Assembly: GCF_029953635.1 (NCBI RefSeq)
Contig: NZ_CP124543.1
Span: 971,455-1,035,454, forward strand
Direction: 5' to 3'
Length of the DNA: 64,000 bases
From: Halotia branconii CENA392
GTDB lineage: Bacteria > Cyanobacteriota > Cyanobacteriia > Cyanobacteriales > Nostocaceae
Below the pieces are notes generated by a model. The model worked only from the letters and a program-made list of their open reading frames with translations. It had not been told where the DNA came from and ran no database searches. The position numbers and the translations under genes are program-made. This document shows positions 1 through 9,082 of the stretch, in pieces. How positions within the stretch are numbered: position 1 is the stretch's first letter; every line of letters starts with the position of its first letter.

Positions 1-480
1 GTCTTATCTCCTGGCCCTGGTAGACCGAGTGATTTTCGAGTTCCAGAGATGGTTCACGCTTGTATCCGTCGCCAAATTCCCATTTTCGGAGTTTGTTTAG
101 GACTGCAAGGCATCGTCGAGGCCTTCGGCGGACAACTTGGAGTTCTCAATTATCCCCAACATGGTAAATCATCGCGGATTTTCGTTACCGATTCCGATTC
201 TGTTCTTTTTCAGGGCTTACCAGAATCTTTTACAGTTGGTAGATACCACTCATTGTTTGCCATTGCCCAACAGCTACCAAGAGAACTTAACATCACAGCA
301 ATTTCTAATGACGACGTAATTATGGCAATTGAACATCAGACACTGCCAATTGCTGCTGTGCAGTTTCATCCAGAATCCATCATGACCTTATCTGGAAAAG
401 TTGGTTTGGCAATGATTCAAAATGTGGTCAGTAAATATACTTTAAGTAAAGAGTTATTGGGCATGGGACACTTGTACTGA
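1..480 (+). CDS. trpE: Anthranilate synthase, glutamine amidotransferase part (3' end of a TrpEG fusion)
   Basis: The reading frame is open from the first base, so this is the 3' end of a longer gene. It encodes a class I glutamine amidotransferase domain that releases ammonia from glutamine for anthranilate synthesis from chorismate. Visible motifs are the oxyanion strand SPGPGRPSDF at the window edge, the nucleophile elbow GVCLGLQ (catalytic Cys) and the FHPES motif with catalytic His and Glu. Cyanobacteria of this group often carry a TrpE-TrpG fusion of about 730 residues, so I infer that the TrpE half lies upstream. A stand-alone TrpG is the alternative. The last residues (GHLY and stop) are written by a repeat module that also occurs near 7438-7505, so the native C-terminus has been replaced. 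It heads a plus-strand row of trp genes. Confidence 0.9.
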   Translation, partial: VLSPGPGRPSDFRVPEMVHACIRRQIPIFGVCLGLQGIVEAFGGQLGVLNYPQHGKSSRIFVTDSDSVLFQGLPESFTVGRYHSLFAIAQQLPRELNITAISNDDVIMAIEHQTLPIAAVQFHPESIMTLSGKVGLAMIQNVVSKYTLSKELLGMGHLY

Positions 481-519
481 GTTTAGCCTGAGCGCAGCCG
501 AAGGGCGTAGTCGAAGTAT
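466..519 (+). repeat. Interspersed repeat module at the 3' end of trpEG
   Basis: The stretch reading ACTTGTACTGAGTTTAGCCT and continuing with a GCCGAAGGGCG core recurs at 7440-7491 and, inverted, at 16295-16340. Here it contains the TGA stop of the preceding gene. The rest of the gap to trpC (520-628) is low-complexity 'CTAGCCCC' repeats. Confidence 0.7.
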
Positions 520-628
520 GGGGCATAGGGCATACAGTTACCAATTATCAGTTTTCACTGTTCACTCCCTCTGCTCCCCCGCTCTTTCTAGCCCCCCAGT
601 CTCTAGCCCCTAGCCCCTAGTCCCTTTT

Positions 629-1456
629 ATGATCAACAAAATTGCTCCTCCTAGCCATATTCTTGAAGAAATTGTGCGGCATAAAAAGCAGGAAGTCGCA
701 CAAATGCAGCAAGCACTACCTTTGACTTCTTTGCAAAATAAGTTAAATCATGCTGCGCCTGTGCGAAATTTCTTGAGCGCTTTGCAACAAAGTTCCCACC
801 GACCTAGCTTAATTGCCGAAGTTAAAAAAGCGTCACCGAGTCGCGGAGTGATCCGAAATGATTTTAACCCAGTAGCGATCGCCCAAGCTTACGAACGGGG
901 TGGTGCGGCTTGTCTCTCAATTTTGACTGACGAGAAGTTTTTTCAAGGCAGTTTTGTTAATTTGCGGAGTGTGCGTCAGCAAGTTGCATTACCTTTACTG
1001 TGTAAGGAGTTCATTATTGACCCTTATCAAATTTATTTAGCACGGACAGCTGGCGCTGATGCAGTGTTATTGATTGCTGCTATTTTAAGCGATCAAGAAC
1101 TCCAAGATTTTTTGCGAGTGATTCACGATTTAGGTATGAATGCGCTGGTAGAAGTTCATACTATCGCTGAACTAGATCGGGTGCTGAAACTTGAAGATAT
1201 CCGTTTAGTAGGAATCAACAACCGTAATTTAGATAATTTTACAGTTGATTTAGCCACAACACAGTTACTTTTGGCACAGCGACACAAACAGATGCAAAGT
1301 TTGGGGATTACCGTTGTGAGTGAATCGGGATTATATACACCTGCTGATTTATCTGTTGTGGCTGAGGCTGGAGCGCGGGCGGTTTTGGTGGGAGAGTCTT
1401 TAATTAAGCAAAGCGATGTAGAACAAGCTGTGCATAATATTTTGAGCCTTGTTTAA
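629..1456 (+). CDS. trpC: Indole-3-glycerol phosphate synthase
   Basis: This 275-residue TIM-barrel enzyme closes the indole ring of carboxyphenylamino-deoxyribulose phosphate, the fourth step of the tryptophan branch. The family signature [10 protein letters not shown] lies at residues 62-71 and carries the catalytic Lys. [17 protein letters not shown] and the C-terminal phosphate-binding SESGL and LVGESL strands follow in the expected order. The length is normal for a monofunctional TrpC, so this is not a TrpCF fusion. It lies between trpEG and trpA in the same direction, with repeat-filled gaps on both sides, so one transcript is likely but not shown. Confidence 0.96.
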   Translation: MINKIAPPSHILEEIVRHKKQEVAQMQQALPLTSLQNKLNHAAPVRNFLSALQQSSHRPSLIAEVKKASPSRGVIRNDFNPVAIAQAYERGGAACLSILTDEKFFQGSFVNLRSVRQQVALPLLCKEFIIDPYQIYLARTAGADAVLLIAAILSDQELQDFLRVIHDLGMNALVEVHTIAELDRVLKLEDIRLVGINNRNLDNFTVDLATTQLLLAQRHKQMQSLGITVVSESGLYTPADLSVVAEAGARAVLVGESLIKQSDVEQAVHNILSLV

Positions 1457-1468
1457 ACCCAATTTATT

Positions 1469-1534
1469 GATGTAGGAGGTAGAAGCCTCGACGATGGAGG
1501 TCAAAGCATCAACGATGAAGCTCAAAGCCTCAAT
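1469..1534 (+). repeat. Tandem 21-24 bp repeat between trpC and trpA
   Basis: Three consecutive units start with GATG and end with a CCTC or CATC core followed by RAY: 1469-1492 (24 bp), 1493-1513 and 1514-1534 (21 bp each). Unit length is a multiple of three and the array is open in one frame, giving degenerate heptapeptides such as NDEAQSL. No start codon or ribosome site leads into it, so I read it as a minisatellite in the operon spacer. Confidence 0.6.
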
Positions 1535-1618
1535 AACAAGAAATATAGCGTGGCTATTGCTAACTGCTAATTGTTGATTATTCCAAAACTATTAACTAAT
1601 CATTAACTAATTTTCAGA

Positions 1619-2446
1619 ATGACTTCTATCTCCGATTCCTTTCAAACTTTACGCGATCGCCAACAGTGTGCTTTGATTCCCTTTATTACCGCTGGCGATC
1701 CCAACTTAGAAACTACTGCCGAAGCTTTACGCATTTTAGATCGCAATGGTGCTGATTTTATTGAGTTGGGCGTTCCTTACTCCGATCCTTTGGCAGATGG
1801 GCCAGTAATTCAAGCCGCCGCCACTCGTGCTTTGCAAAGAGGCACAAAATTAGAGCAAGTTCTCCAGATGTTGCAAACTGTGAGTCCTAGCTTGAAAGCC
1901 CCAATCATCTTATTTACTTACTACAACCCGATTTTGCACCGGGGTATCAAGACATTTTTAACCCAAATTGCCGCCGCTGGAGTGCGAGGGTTAGTAGTAC
2001 CAGACTTACCCCTAGAAGAAGCAGCACAATTAATCCAGACCGCTGCATCTTTTAATATTGAAGTAATTTTACTCGTAGCGCCTACCAGTTCACAAGATCG
2101 GATTATAGCGATCGCTCGTCAATCTCAGGGATTTATCTACCTAGTCAGTGTCACAGGTGTTACAGGTATCCGTTCTCAAATCCAAGACCGCGTCAAACAT
2201 CTGATCACAGACTTACGCAGCGTCACCGACAAACCCATCGGCGTAGGTTTTGGCATCTCAGGGGCAGAACAAGCACATCAAATCAGAGAATGGGGTGCAG
2301 ACGCAGTAATCGTTGGTAGCGCCTTCGTCAAACGCCTCGCCCAGAGTACTCCCACCGAAGGACTACAAGCCGTAGAACAACTTTGCCGCGAACTCAAAAC
2401 AGCAATAACCCCTGCATCCTTACAACAAGTTGGTGCTGCTAAGTAA
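1619..2446 (+). CDS. trpA: Tryptophan synthase alpha subunit
   Basis: The 275-residue protein is a TIM barrel that cleaves indole-3-glycerol phosphate and channels indole to TrpB. The signature [16 protein letters not shown] places the catalytic Glu at residue 49 and Asp at residue 60, the same numbering as the well-studied enterobacterial enzyme. The GVTGIR loop and the phosphate-binding GVGFGIS and [10 protein letters not shown] segments are present. The length is standard. The gene lies 73 bases upstream of trpB, its physical partner in the alpha2-beta2 complex. The start is the only ATG that preserves the usual N-terminus. Confidence 0.97.
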   Translation: MTSISDSFQTLRDRQQCALIPFITAGDPNLETTAEALRILDRNGADFIELGVPYSDPLADGPVIQAAATRALQRGTKLEQVLQMLQTVSPSLKAPIILFTYYNPILHRGIKTFLTQIAAAGVRGLVVPDLPLEEAAQLIQTAASFNIEVILLVAPTSSQDRIIAIARQSQGFIYLVSVTGVTGIRSQIQDRVKHLITDLRSVTDKPIGVGFGISGAEQAHQIREWGADAVIVGSAFVKRLAQSTPTEGLQAVEQLCRELKTAITPASLQQVGAAK

Positions 2447-2519
2447 AAAATCTTGGTATTTTTCTACCTTTGCGTCTTTGCGCCTTTGCGTGAGCTTTTT
2501 CTAAAAAAGGATTTTAACA

Positions 2520-3749
2520 ATGGTCAGCATACAAAACATCAAAACAACAACTCAACAACCAGACTCCTTAGGCAGATTTGGCAAATTCGGCGGTAAATAC
2601 GTCCCCGAAACTCTAATGCCCGCCCTAGCAGAACTAGAAACAGCATATCAACAATATCGCCACGACCCCAACTTCCAAACCCAACTGCAAAACCTCCTAC
2701 GAGATTACGTCGGACGACCCAGCCCCTTATATTTTGCCGAACGCCTCACAAAACATTACGCTAGACCTGATGGCACGGGAGCGCAAATTTATTTAAAACG
2801 TGAAGACTTAAATCACACAGGCGCTCACAAAATTAATAACGCATTGGCTCAGGCTTTGCTAGCCAAGCGCATGGGTAAACAACGGATTATTGCCGAAACC
2901 GGAGCCGGACAACACGGAGTAGCAACTGCAACTGTATGTGCGTTGTTTGGTTTAAAATGCGTGATTTACATGGGCATCCACGACATGGAACGACAAGCCC
3001 TCAACGTATTTCGGATGAAGTTGATGGGAGCAGAAGTTCGCCCTGTAGAAGCAGGTACAGGAACCCTCAAAGATGCCACCTCAGAGGCGATTCGGGATTG
3101 GGTAACGAATGTCGAAACTACCCATTACATCTTAGGTTCTGTAGCTGGCCCTCATCCCTACCCAATGATGGTGCGTGACTTTCATGCTGTCATCGGTCAA
3201 GAAACGCGCGCTCAATGTCAAGAAAAATGGGGAGGATTACCGGATATTTTACTTGCTTGTGTGGGTGGCGGTTCCAATGCGATCGGCTTATTCCATGAAT
3301 TTATGGATGAATCTGCTGTACGGATGATTGGAGTTGAAGCGGCTGGTGAAGGTGTAGATACTCAAAAACATGCAGCAACTCTGACACGAGGACAAGTTGG
3401 AGTTTTACATGGTGCAATGAGTTACCTATTGCAAGATGATGATGGTCAAATAATTGAAGCACATTCGATTAGTGCAGGGCTAGACTATCCTGGCGTAGGG
3501 CCTGAGCATAGTTATTTAAAAGATTTGGGGCGCGCTGAATATTACAGCGTCACTGACGAGCAATCCTTAGAGGCATTTCAGAAACTTTCGCAACTAGAAG
3601 GAATTATTCCAGCTTTAGAAACTGCCCATGCGATCGCATATCTAGAAATTCTTTGTCCTCAGCTCGATGGTAATCCCAAAATTGTCATCAATTGCTCAGG
3701 ACGTGGTGACAAGGATGTGCAGACTGTAGCAAAAATTCTTAATCATTAG
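2520..3749 (+). CDS. trpB: Tryptophan synthase beta subunit
   Basis: This 409-residue PLP enzyme condenses indole with serine. The PLP-binding lysine is Lys104 in [13 protein letters not shown], and the phosphate-binding glycine loop is [10 protein letters not shown]. The ammonium-release and subunit-contact motifs around [23 protein letters not shown] (split here as [13 protein letters not shown] and [10 protein letters not shown]) identify TrpB1, the form that works with TrpA, rather than TrpB2. Length and all catalytic segments are complete. It follows trpA closely. The 128 bases after its stop hold a long inverted repeat. Confidence 0.97.
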   Translation: MVSIQNIKTTTQQPDSLGRFGKFGGKYVPETLMPALAELETAYQQYRHDPNFQTQLQNLLRDYVGRPSPLYFAERLTKHYARPDGTGAQIYLKREDLNHTGAHKINNALAQALLAKRMGKQRIIAETGAGQHGVATATVCALFGLKCVIYMGIHDMERQALNVFRMKLMGAEVRPVEAGTGTLKDATSEAIRDWVTNVETTHYILGSVAGPHPYPMMVRDFHAVIGQETRAQCQEKWGGLPDILLACVGGGSNAIGLFHEFMDESAVRMIGVEAAGEGVDTQKHAATLTRGQVGVLHGAMSYLLQDDDGQIIEAHSISAGLDYPGVGPEHSYLKDLGRAEYYSVTDEQSLEAFQKLSQLEGIIPALETAHAIAYLEILCPQLDGNPKIVINCSGRGDKDVQTVAKILNH

Positions 3750-3767
3750 ACTCAAAAAATTTCTTTT

Positions 3768-3840
3768 TTCTCTCTGCGATCTCAGCGTCTCTGTGGTTTA
3801 TAAATTTTTATTTAACCGCAGAGGCGCAGAGAACACAGAG
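3768..3840. repeat. Inverted repeat in the trpB-trpD gap
   Basis: The arm CTCTGCGATCTCAGCGTCTC, continuing TGTGGTTTA, is mirrored after an AT-rich loop by TAACCGCAGAGGCGCAGAG. The RNA would fold into a long imperfect hairpin. This 'CAGAGGCGCAGAG' palindrome is a common interspersed repeat in Nostoc-like genomes. It could attenuate or stabilise the mRNA, but its main nature is repetitive. Confidence 0.6.
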
Positions 3841-3877
3841 TAAAGAGGTGACAGAGGATTTTATTTGACTATTAATT

Positions 3878-4972
3878 ATGATCACTGCAACTCAAATTCC
3901 ACCTGACAAAGTCTCTCTAACTCTGGATGGTTATGACTGGCCAAGTTTATTACAACAGTTATTCGCTCGGCAATCTTTGACTCGCACTCAAGCTGCGGAT
4001 TTAATGCAAGGTTGGCTCATAGATGCTATTCCTCCCGTTCTTTCAGGGGCAATTTTGGCGGCAATTCAAGCTAAAGGCGTATCTGCTGAAGAATTATTCG
4101 GCATGGCTAGTGTCTTACAATCTCAATCTTTTGCTACTCCCCAGTCTGCGTTTCCCTTAATTGACACTTGTGGAACTGGTGGAGATGGGGCTGCAACTTT
4201 TAATATTTCCACTGCTGTAGCTTTTGTAGCAGCGGCTGCTGGGGTAAAAGTTGCCAAGCATGGTAATCGTTCGGCATCTAGTAAGACTGGTTCTGCTGAT
4301 GTGTTGGAAGCTTTGGGTGTCAATCTCAATGCTAGTTCTGAAAAAGTGCAAGCAGCAGTAGGGGAAATTGGCATTACCTTTTTGTTTGCTCCTGGTTGGC
4401 ATCCCGCACTCAAGGCGGTTGCTGCTTTGCGAAAAACTTTGAAGGTACGGACTATTTTTAATTTGCTGGGGCCTTTAGTTAATCCTATGCGGCCGACAGG
4501 GCAAATTATCGGTGTCAATGATCCGCTGTTAATAGAAGAAATTGCTCAAGCTTTATCGCAGTTGGGATGCCGAACTGCGATCGCTCTCCACGGACGCGAA
4601 CGTTTAGATGAGGCTGGTTTGGCGGATATCACTGATTTAGCTGTCCTCCAAGAAAAAAAGGTGCGCTGTCTAACACTAAATCCTCAAGAACTGGGTTTGA
4701 GTCCTGCACCAACTACAGCGTTGCACGGTGGAGATGTCCAAGAAAATGCGGAAATCCTCAAGGCAATTCTGCAAGGAAAAGGTACTCAAGCACAGCAAGA
4801 TGTAGTCGCTTTAAATACAGCCTTAGCCCTGCAAGTTGGTGAGGCGATCGCTGGCGAAACAGACATCTTAGCAGGTTGCGTCAAAGGTATTGTCCTAGCT
4901 AAAGAAGTCCTACGAAGCGGCGCGGCTTGGACAAAACTAGAGCAACTCGCCGAATTTTTACACGATTCTTAA
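3878..4972 (+). CDS. trpD: Anthranilate phosphoribosyltransferase
   Basis: The enzyme transfers phosphoribosyl from PRPP to anthranilate, the second step of the Trp branch. The 364-residue protein has a helical N-terminal domain followed by the PRPP-binding motif [14 protein letters not shown], the anthranilate-contact stretch [20 protein letters not shown] and the magnesium-binding acidic pair in DEAG. It is a stand-alone TrpD, not fused to TrpG. The gene runs in the same direction as the rest of the cluster and is 57 bases from the DAHP synthase gene. Confidence 0.96.
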   Translation: MITATQIPPDKVSLTLDGYDWPSLLQQLFARQSLTRTQAADLMQGWLIDAIPPVLSGAILAAIQAKGVSAEELFGMASVLQSQSFATPQSAFPLIDTCGTGGDGAATFNISTAVAFVAAAAGVKVAKHGNRSASSKTGSADVLEALGVNLNASSEKVQAAVGEIGITFLFAPGWHPALKAVAALRKTLKVRTIFNLLGPLVNPMRPTGQIIGVNDPLLIEEIAQALSQLGCRTAIALHGRERLDEAGLADITDLAVLQEKKVRCLTLNPQELGLSPAPTTALHGGDVQENAEILKAILQGKGTQAQQDVVALNTALALQVGEAIAGETDILAGCVKGIVLAKEVLRSGAAWTKLEQLAEFLHDS

Positions 4973-5029
4973 CCACTGACCACTAACAACTGACCACTGA
5001 CAATTAACAACTAACAAAGGAAAAATCAA
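4973..5029 (+). repeat. Short tandem repeat spacer (ACTGACCA type)
   Basis: The spacer is built from degenerate ACTGACCACTAACAACTGAC units, the classical short tandem repeats of heterocystous cyanobacteria. It ends in AAAGGAAAAATCAA just before the next ATG, which supplies the ribosome binding site. Confidence 0.7.
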
Positions 5030-6106
5030 ATGATTGTAGTACTTAAAACTGGTACACCTGCTGAGGAAATTACTCGTCTGAGCAAAGAATTAAGTGATAC
5101 TTGGAAAGTAAAAGTAGAAAAAAGCATTGGCAAGCATAAAGTTGTTCTAGGAATGATTGGTGAAACTGCAACTCTTGATCGGCTGCAAATTCAGGAGTTT
5201 AGCCCTTGGATTGAACAAGTATTGCGAGTAGAAAAACCTTTCAAGCGAGTTAGTAGAGAGTTTCGACATGGAGAAGCTAGCGAGGTTATTGTATCTACAC
5301 CTAGCGGTCACGTTTCTTTCGGAGAACATCATCCTATTGTGGTGGTGGCTGGCCCTTGTTCTGTGGAAAATGAAACGATGATTGTAGAGACAGCCAAGCG
5401 AGTAAAAACCGCAGGAGCCAAGTTTCTCCGTGGGGGAGCTTACAAACCCCGCACCTCACCTTATGCGTTTCAAGGCTATGGTGAAAGCGCTTTAGATTTA
5501 TTAGCCGCAGCTCGTGAAGCTACAGGTTTGGGTATCATCACAGAACTGATGGATGCTGCTGATTTGCCAGCAGTGGCAAGAGTTGCTGATATCATCCAAA
5601 TCGGTGCTAGAAATATGCACAACTTTTCGTTATTAAAGAAAGTCGGCGCTCAAGATAAACCTGTACTGCTGAAGCGGGGAATGTCTGCCACCATTGACGA
5701 GTGGTTAATGGCAGCAGAGTATATTTTGGCATCAGGAAACCCAAATGTAATTCTTTGCGAACGGGGAATTAGAACCTTTGATGGTAAATATGCCCGGAAT
5801 ACTTTAGATTTATCGGTGCTGCCAGTATTGCGATCGCTCACCCATTTACCAATTATGATCGATCCTAGCCACGGTACTGGTAGATCAGAATATGTGCCAC
5901 CGATGGCAATGGCTGCGATCGCTGCTGGTACAGATGCTTTAATGATTGAAGTACACCCCAATCCCGCCAAAGCTTTATCTGATGGCCCCCAATCTCTCAC
6001 CCCAGATAAATTTGACCGCTTAGTTCAAGATATGTCAGTGATTGGCAAAGTCGTTAATCGCTGGTCTACGCAGACATCGCAGACTCCTGAGTTGTTACAC
6101 ATTTAA
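5030..6106 (+). CDS. aroF: 3-deoxy-7-phosphoheptulonate (DAHP) synthase, type I beta
   Basis: The enzyme joins phosphoenolpyruvate and erythrose 4-phosphate in the first shikimate step. The 358-residue protein begins with a ferredoxin-like domain (about residues 1-75), which in Thermotoga-type enzymes is the feedback-inhibition module. The barrel follows with VAGPCSVENE, LRGGAYKPRTSPYAFQG, KRGMSATIDEW and the metal-site motif IDPSHGTGR. An AAGGA ribosome site lies 10 bases upstream of the ATG. Being last in the trp row, it probably increases chorismate supply when the Trp genes are expressed. Paralogues elsewhere in the genome are expected. Confidence 0.95.
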   Translation: MIVVLKTGTPAEEITRLSKELSDTWKVKVEKSIGKHKVVLGMIGETATLDRLQIQEFSPWIEQVLRVEKPFKRVSREFRHGEASEVIVSTPSGHVSFGEHHPIVVVAGPCSVENETMIVETAKRVKTAGAKFLRGGAYKPRTSPYAFQGYGESALDLLAAAREATGLGIITELMDAADLPAVARVADIIQIGARNMHNFSLLKKVGAQDKPVLLKRGMSATIDEWLMAAEYILASGNPNVILCERGIRTFDGKYARNTLDLSVLPVLRSLTHLPIMIDPSHGTGRSEYVPPMAMAAIAAGTDALMIEVHPNPAKALSDGPQSLTPDKFDRLVQDMSVIGKVVNRWSTQTSQTPELLHI

Positions 6107-6470
6107 GTAGCACGAAAGGCAAGCAGGGGGCAGAGGAAGAAGTTTGTATAAATCTTTTCACTATCCCCAATGCCCCATGCCCAACGGGGATGGAAAATCT
6201 ATTCAGGCGATCGCTGATGATTTCTATTGATTTATTCCCCGCCAGATGTCTACTATCTTGGCAAAACGCATTGAAGATTTAACAAAAATATTTAAAACAC
6301 AACGTCAACGAACAGGAGGCGATCGCGCTGATAAAATTGCCCCTATTTGGGCAAGAAATGGGAGAATCTATAAAGGCGATCGCAGATGATTTAGAAACAA
6401 TTTAATTTTATAGAATATAGCGATCACACCACTAAAGTTAGTCTAGGTTCACTTAAAGACCAAGGAGTCA
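6107..6470. other. Gene-poor stretch with HIP1 clusters
   Basis: No convincing gene is present. HIP1 or near-HIP1 octamers recur at short spacing. An open frame of 47 codons at 6246-6389 starts with ATG and includes GGDR and KGDR codons made by HIP1 sites. It has no ribosome site and resembles no family I know, so it may be a decayed gene or chance. Confidence 0.4.
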
Positions 6471-6569
6471 TACCGTTTTACTTTAAAGTTGATACATTTG
6501 GGCAAGCAGGGGAGCAGGGGGAAAGAATTAAAGACCAATCATCTGTTTCAAATAGTTCGTGAAATGGTA
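6471..6569 (+). mobile_element. MITE family 1, short copy
   Basis: The left end is TACCGTTTTACTTTAAAGTT with GATACATTTG following, and the right end is the inverted partner TTCGTGAAATGGTA. The 99-bp element lacks most of the internal module found in longer copies at 7367-7561, 22187-22379, 40496-40830 and 60633-60956. It encodes no transposase. Confidence 0.7.
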
Positions 6570-6627
6570 TCAGCAGTTAAAATCATTGTGTAATGTTATT
6601 TAAATAAGTAACCTGGCGAATAGCAAA

Positions 6628-6861
6628 ATGCAAACTTTAAGAGCTATCTATGAAAATGGTGTATTTCGCCCTCTAGAAAAACTTGAATTGGTTGAAGGGC
6701 AATCTGTTCAACTAATAATTGACACTAATCCTGTTACTCCTAAAGAAATGTTACAACTAGCAGTTGAGGTTTATGAGGGACTATCAGAAACAGATATTGA
6801 CGAAATTGAGGAAATTGCTTTAAAGCAAAATTATTTTTTTGCGGATAGAACTGAAGAATGA
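6628..6861 (+). CDS. DUF104 / AF2212-like antitoxin
   Basis: The 77-residue protein starts MQTLRAIYENGVFRPLEKLEL and continues VEGQSVQLII, the hallmark of the AF2212-like antitoxin family (DUF104), usually paired with PIN-domain toxins. An acidic C-terminal tail would bind the toxin. Its stop overlaps the start of the next gene by four bases (ATGA), the typical translational coupling of toxin-antitoxin pairs. The toxin partner here is interrupted by a stop codon, so the antitoxin may be an orphan. Confidence 0.8.
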   Translation: MQTLRAIYENGVFRPLEKLELVEGQSVQLIIDTNPVTPKEMLQLAVEVYEGLSETDIDEIEEIALKQNYFFADRTEE

Positions 6862-7268
6862 GTCAAGAGCAAGTTCTTTTAGATACCGATACGCTGTCAG
6901 CAATAATGCGTCAAAATCCGCTTGTTATTCCTAAAGCTCAAGCATATTTAACTCAACACAGCAGGTTTACATTTTCTATTATTACTCGTTATGAAATTCT
7001 GCGAGGATTAAAAGCTAAAGGGGCTAACAAACAACTTCGAGCGTTTGAAAAATTTTGTACCAACAATATTATTATTCCTTTAACTGATGAGATAATTGTC
7101 TAAGCATCTGATATCTATGCCGAACTCAGAAAGAAAGGAACTACCATTGGGGATGCTGATATTTTGATCGCTGCTTCAGCAATAATTAATAACATAGCTG
7201 TTGTTACTAACAATCAATCCCATTTTGGTCATATTTCTGGACTGACTATATATAACTGGTTGGCTTAA
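6858..7268 (+). pseudogene. PIN-domain (VapC-type) toxin with an in-frame stop
   Basis: The frame opens at the ATGA overlap with the antitoxin gene and encodes a PIN ribonuclease start (LLDTDTLSAIM, with the first acidic residues; ITRYEILRGL). A TAA at 7101-7103 follows DEIIV, but the same frame continues with ASDIYAELRKKGTTIGDADI and LIAASAIINNIAVVTNNQSH (HF after), ending in YNWLA and a TAA at 7266-7268. The rejoined length is 136 residues, normal for VapC, and both halves of the PIN active site are present. A single substitution from CAA, AAA or GAA explains the stop. As read, only an 81-residue piece is made, lacking the last acidic residues, so the toxin is probably dead. Confidence 0.85.
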
Positions 7269-7366
7269 ATACCTCAATTTAGGCGATCGCACCGATGAAA
7301 TTTAAGCGATCACCAAGACATCCGCGATACTTGTGGTTTAAAAGCACCGCAGTTTGAAGCCTCTAA

Positions 7367-7561
7367 TACCGTTTCACTTTAAAGTTGATACATTTGAGCA
7401 AGCAGGGGAAGCAGCACTTCGGCTGCGCGGTAGTTGAGCGCACTTGTACTGAGTTTAGCCTGAGCGTAGCCGAAGGGCGAAGTCGAAGTAGTCGAAACTC
7501 AGTGACCGGAGGCAGGGGGAGTAAGAAAAGTAATTTGTATCAATAATTTCGTGAAATGGTA
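7367..7561 (+). mobile_element. MITE family 1, 195-bp copy
   Basis: The left end TACCGTTTCACTTTAAAGTT and the right end TTTCGTGAAATGGTA are imperfect inverted repeats of about 30 bp. Between them lie GCAAGCAGGGG, the CACTTCGGCTGCGCGGTAGT module, the ACTTGTACTGAGTTTAGCCT module and GGAGGCAGGGGGAGTAAG. No coding capacity. The flanking 7269-7366 and 7562-7639 hold nothing else I recognise. Confidence 0.8.
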
Positions 7562-7639
7562 TAAATCTCGGCATAGTGTACTTAATTCCTAATGGTGAAA
7601 TTAAGTTTGTACCTGGATGGATAAAATTAAAAAACTTAC

Positions 7640-9082
7640 TTAATGGCAATTATCACAATGTCCGCACCGCCAGTTAGCAGCTTCTCGGTCAAAACCAAAA
7701 GCATGTAATAAAAATTGCCAACGACACTGCTTAGTAGTTAGATATTGATGCATTTGTTTAGCAGCTTGTGATTGCGTCGTCGGTTGATTTTTGATTTTTG
7801 ATGTGATGGTGTAATGAAAAGGGTCAAGCCAGTTTAACTGACCGCTGCTGTGGAGTAAAGCAAGTGCTGTAGCACCATCAGGAAATTGTTTTGTGACTGC
7901 ATTAACTTCTCCTGTTTTTGGTAGTTTTTTGACTAATTGTTGCGCTATTTGTTGTTGCGATCGCATTTGCTCTTGAAAAAATTCCTGTCTTTGTTTATCC
8001 TCTGGATCTAACCACCCTGTAGGTTCACTCACCAATGTCAGTGCTTGAGCCGGTTTTCCATCCCTCCCAGCCCGTCCGATTTCTTGCACATATTCAGACA
8101 ATAAATGCGGGGCGTGAAAATGAATTACCCAGCGAACATCAGGTTTATTAATCCCCATACCAAAAGCACAGGTACAAACTACAAAGGGAATTTTACCACC
8201 TAACCAATTAGCTTCTACTGCACGGCGTTCTGTTGCACCCAGTCCAGCGTGATAACTAGCTGTGTCATAGCCCATACCTGCTAACCATGCGGCTAAATTT
8301 TCACTATCTCGCCTTGTGCGAACATAGATCAAACCTGGCTGTTGCGGTCTATTTTGAATAAATTGAAGTAATTGCTGTTTTCTACTCCGTGGTGTCCAAG
8401 CTATGCGGACGCTGGTATGCAGATTAGGACGATAGGGATTAAGGCGAAAAACCTCCGGTTGCTGTAGTTGTAAAACTGTAGAAATGATTTTTTGAGCTAG
8501 AGGATCAGCCGTAGCAGTAAAAGCAGCAATGCTAATTTTTGTTCCTGGTGGTTTTGATTTGAGCAATGCAGGACGCACTGCCCCTAATCTGCGATAAGCT
8601 GGCCGAAATGTATCTCCCCACTGCACAAGGCAATGAGCTTCATCTAAAATTATGCCGTTAATACGCAATTGTGGGTGACATAATCTTTCCCAGACTGGCG
8701 TGCTTAGTAAAGTTTCTGGCGATAGATAAAGTAATCTTAGTTGTTGTCGTTCCAACGCTTGCAATGTCGTCCGACGTTGGGATGATGGCAATTCACTATG
8801 TAAAAGTGCAGCTTTTTGATGATGCTGGAGTAGTTCCTGCACTTGATTTTCCATCAGCGCTACTAAAGGTGAAACTACTAAAGTTAATCCTGTTTGCAGA
8901 AGTGCAGGAAGTTGAAAACAAATCGATTTGCCGCCACCTGTTGGCATGATAATTAATGCGTCTTTTTGGGCTAATAAAGTATTGACAATTTCTCCTTGTG
9001 GCGGACGGAAATCTTCGTAACCCCAAATTTTTTTGAAAGTAGTACGGACTTCGTTGCAAGATGGTGTTATTGGATGATTCAT
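7640..9082 (-). CDS. recQ: ATP-dependent DNA helicase, short RecQ type
   Basis: The 480-residue protein is a superfamily 2 3'-5' DNA helicase. In order it shows motif 0 (DFRPPQGEIV), Walker A MPTGGGKSICFQ, the DEAH box, the AFTATA motif, and motif VI QEIGRAGRDGKP. The C-terminal end carries Cys residues (CRWQ, then RCGHCDNC) of the RecQ zinc site. It lacks the complete winged-helix and HRDC domains of E. coli RecQ (about 610 residues), as do several cyanobacterial RecQ-like proteins. It may act in recombination repair. No operon partner is evident. Confidence 0.92.
   Translation of the reverse strand: MNHPITPSCNEVRTTFKKIWGYEDFRPPQGEIVNTLLAQKDALIIMPTGGGKSICFQLPALLQTGLTLVVSPLVALMENQVQELLQHHQKAALLHSELPSSQRRTTLQALERQQLRLLYLSPETLLSTPVWERLCHPQLRINGIILDEAHCLVQWGDTFRPAYRRLGAVRPALLKSKPPGTKISIAAFTATADPLAQKIISTVLQLQQPEVFRLNPYRPNLHTSVRIAWTPRSRKQQLLQFIQNRPQQPGLIYVRTRRDSENLAAWLAGMGYDTASYHAGLGATERRAVEANWLGGKIPFVVCTCAFGMGINKPDVRWVIHFHAPHLLSEYVQEIGRAGRDGKPAQALTLVSEPTGWLDPEDKQRQEFFQEQMRSQQQIAQQLVKKLPKTGEVNAVTKQFPDGATALALLHSSGQLNWLDPFHYTITSKIKNQPTTQSQAAKQMHQYLTTKQCRWQFLLHAFGFDREAANWRCGHCDNCH

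Noticed and set aside
4123-4518. A 131-codon minus-strand open frame inside trpD
   Set aside because: It lies wholly within a complete trpD gene and has no ribosome site. It is a shadow frame.
4973-5029. Short regular repeats that could suggest an origin or CRISPR
   Set aside because: They are degenerate short tandem repeats typical of heterocystous cyanobacteria, without spacer structure.
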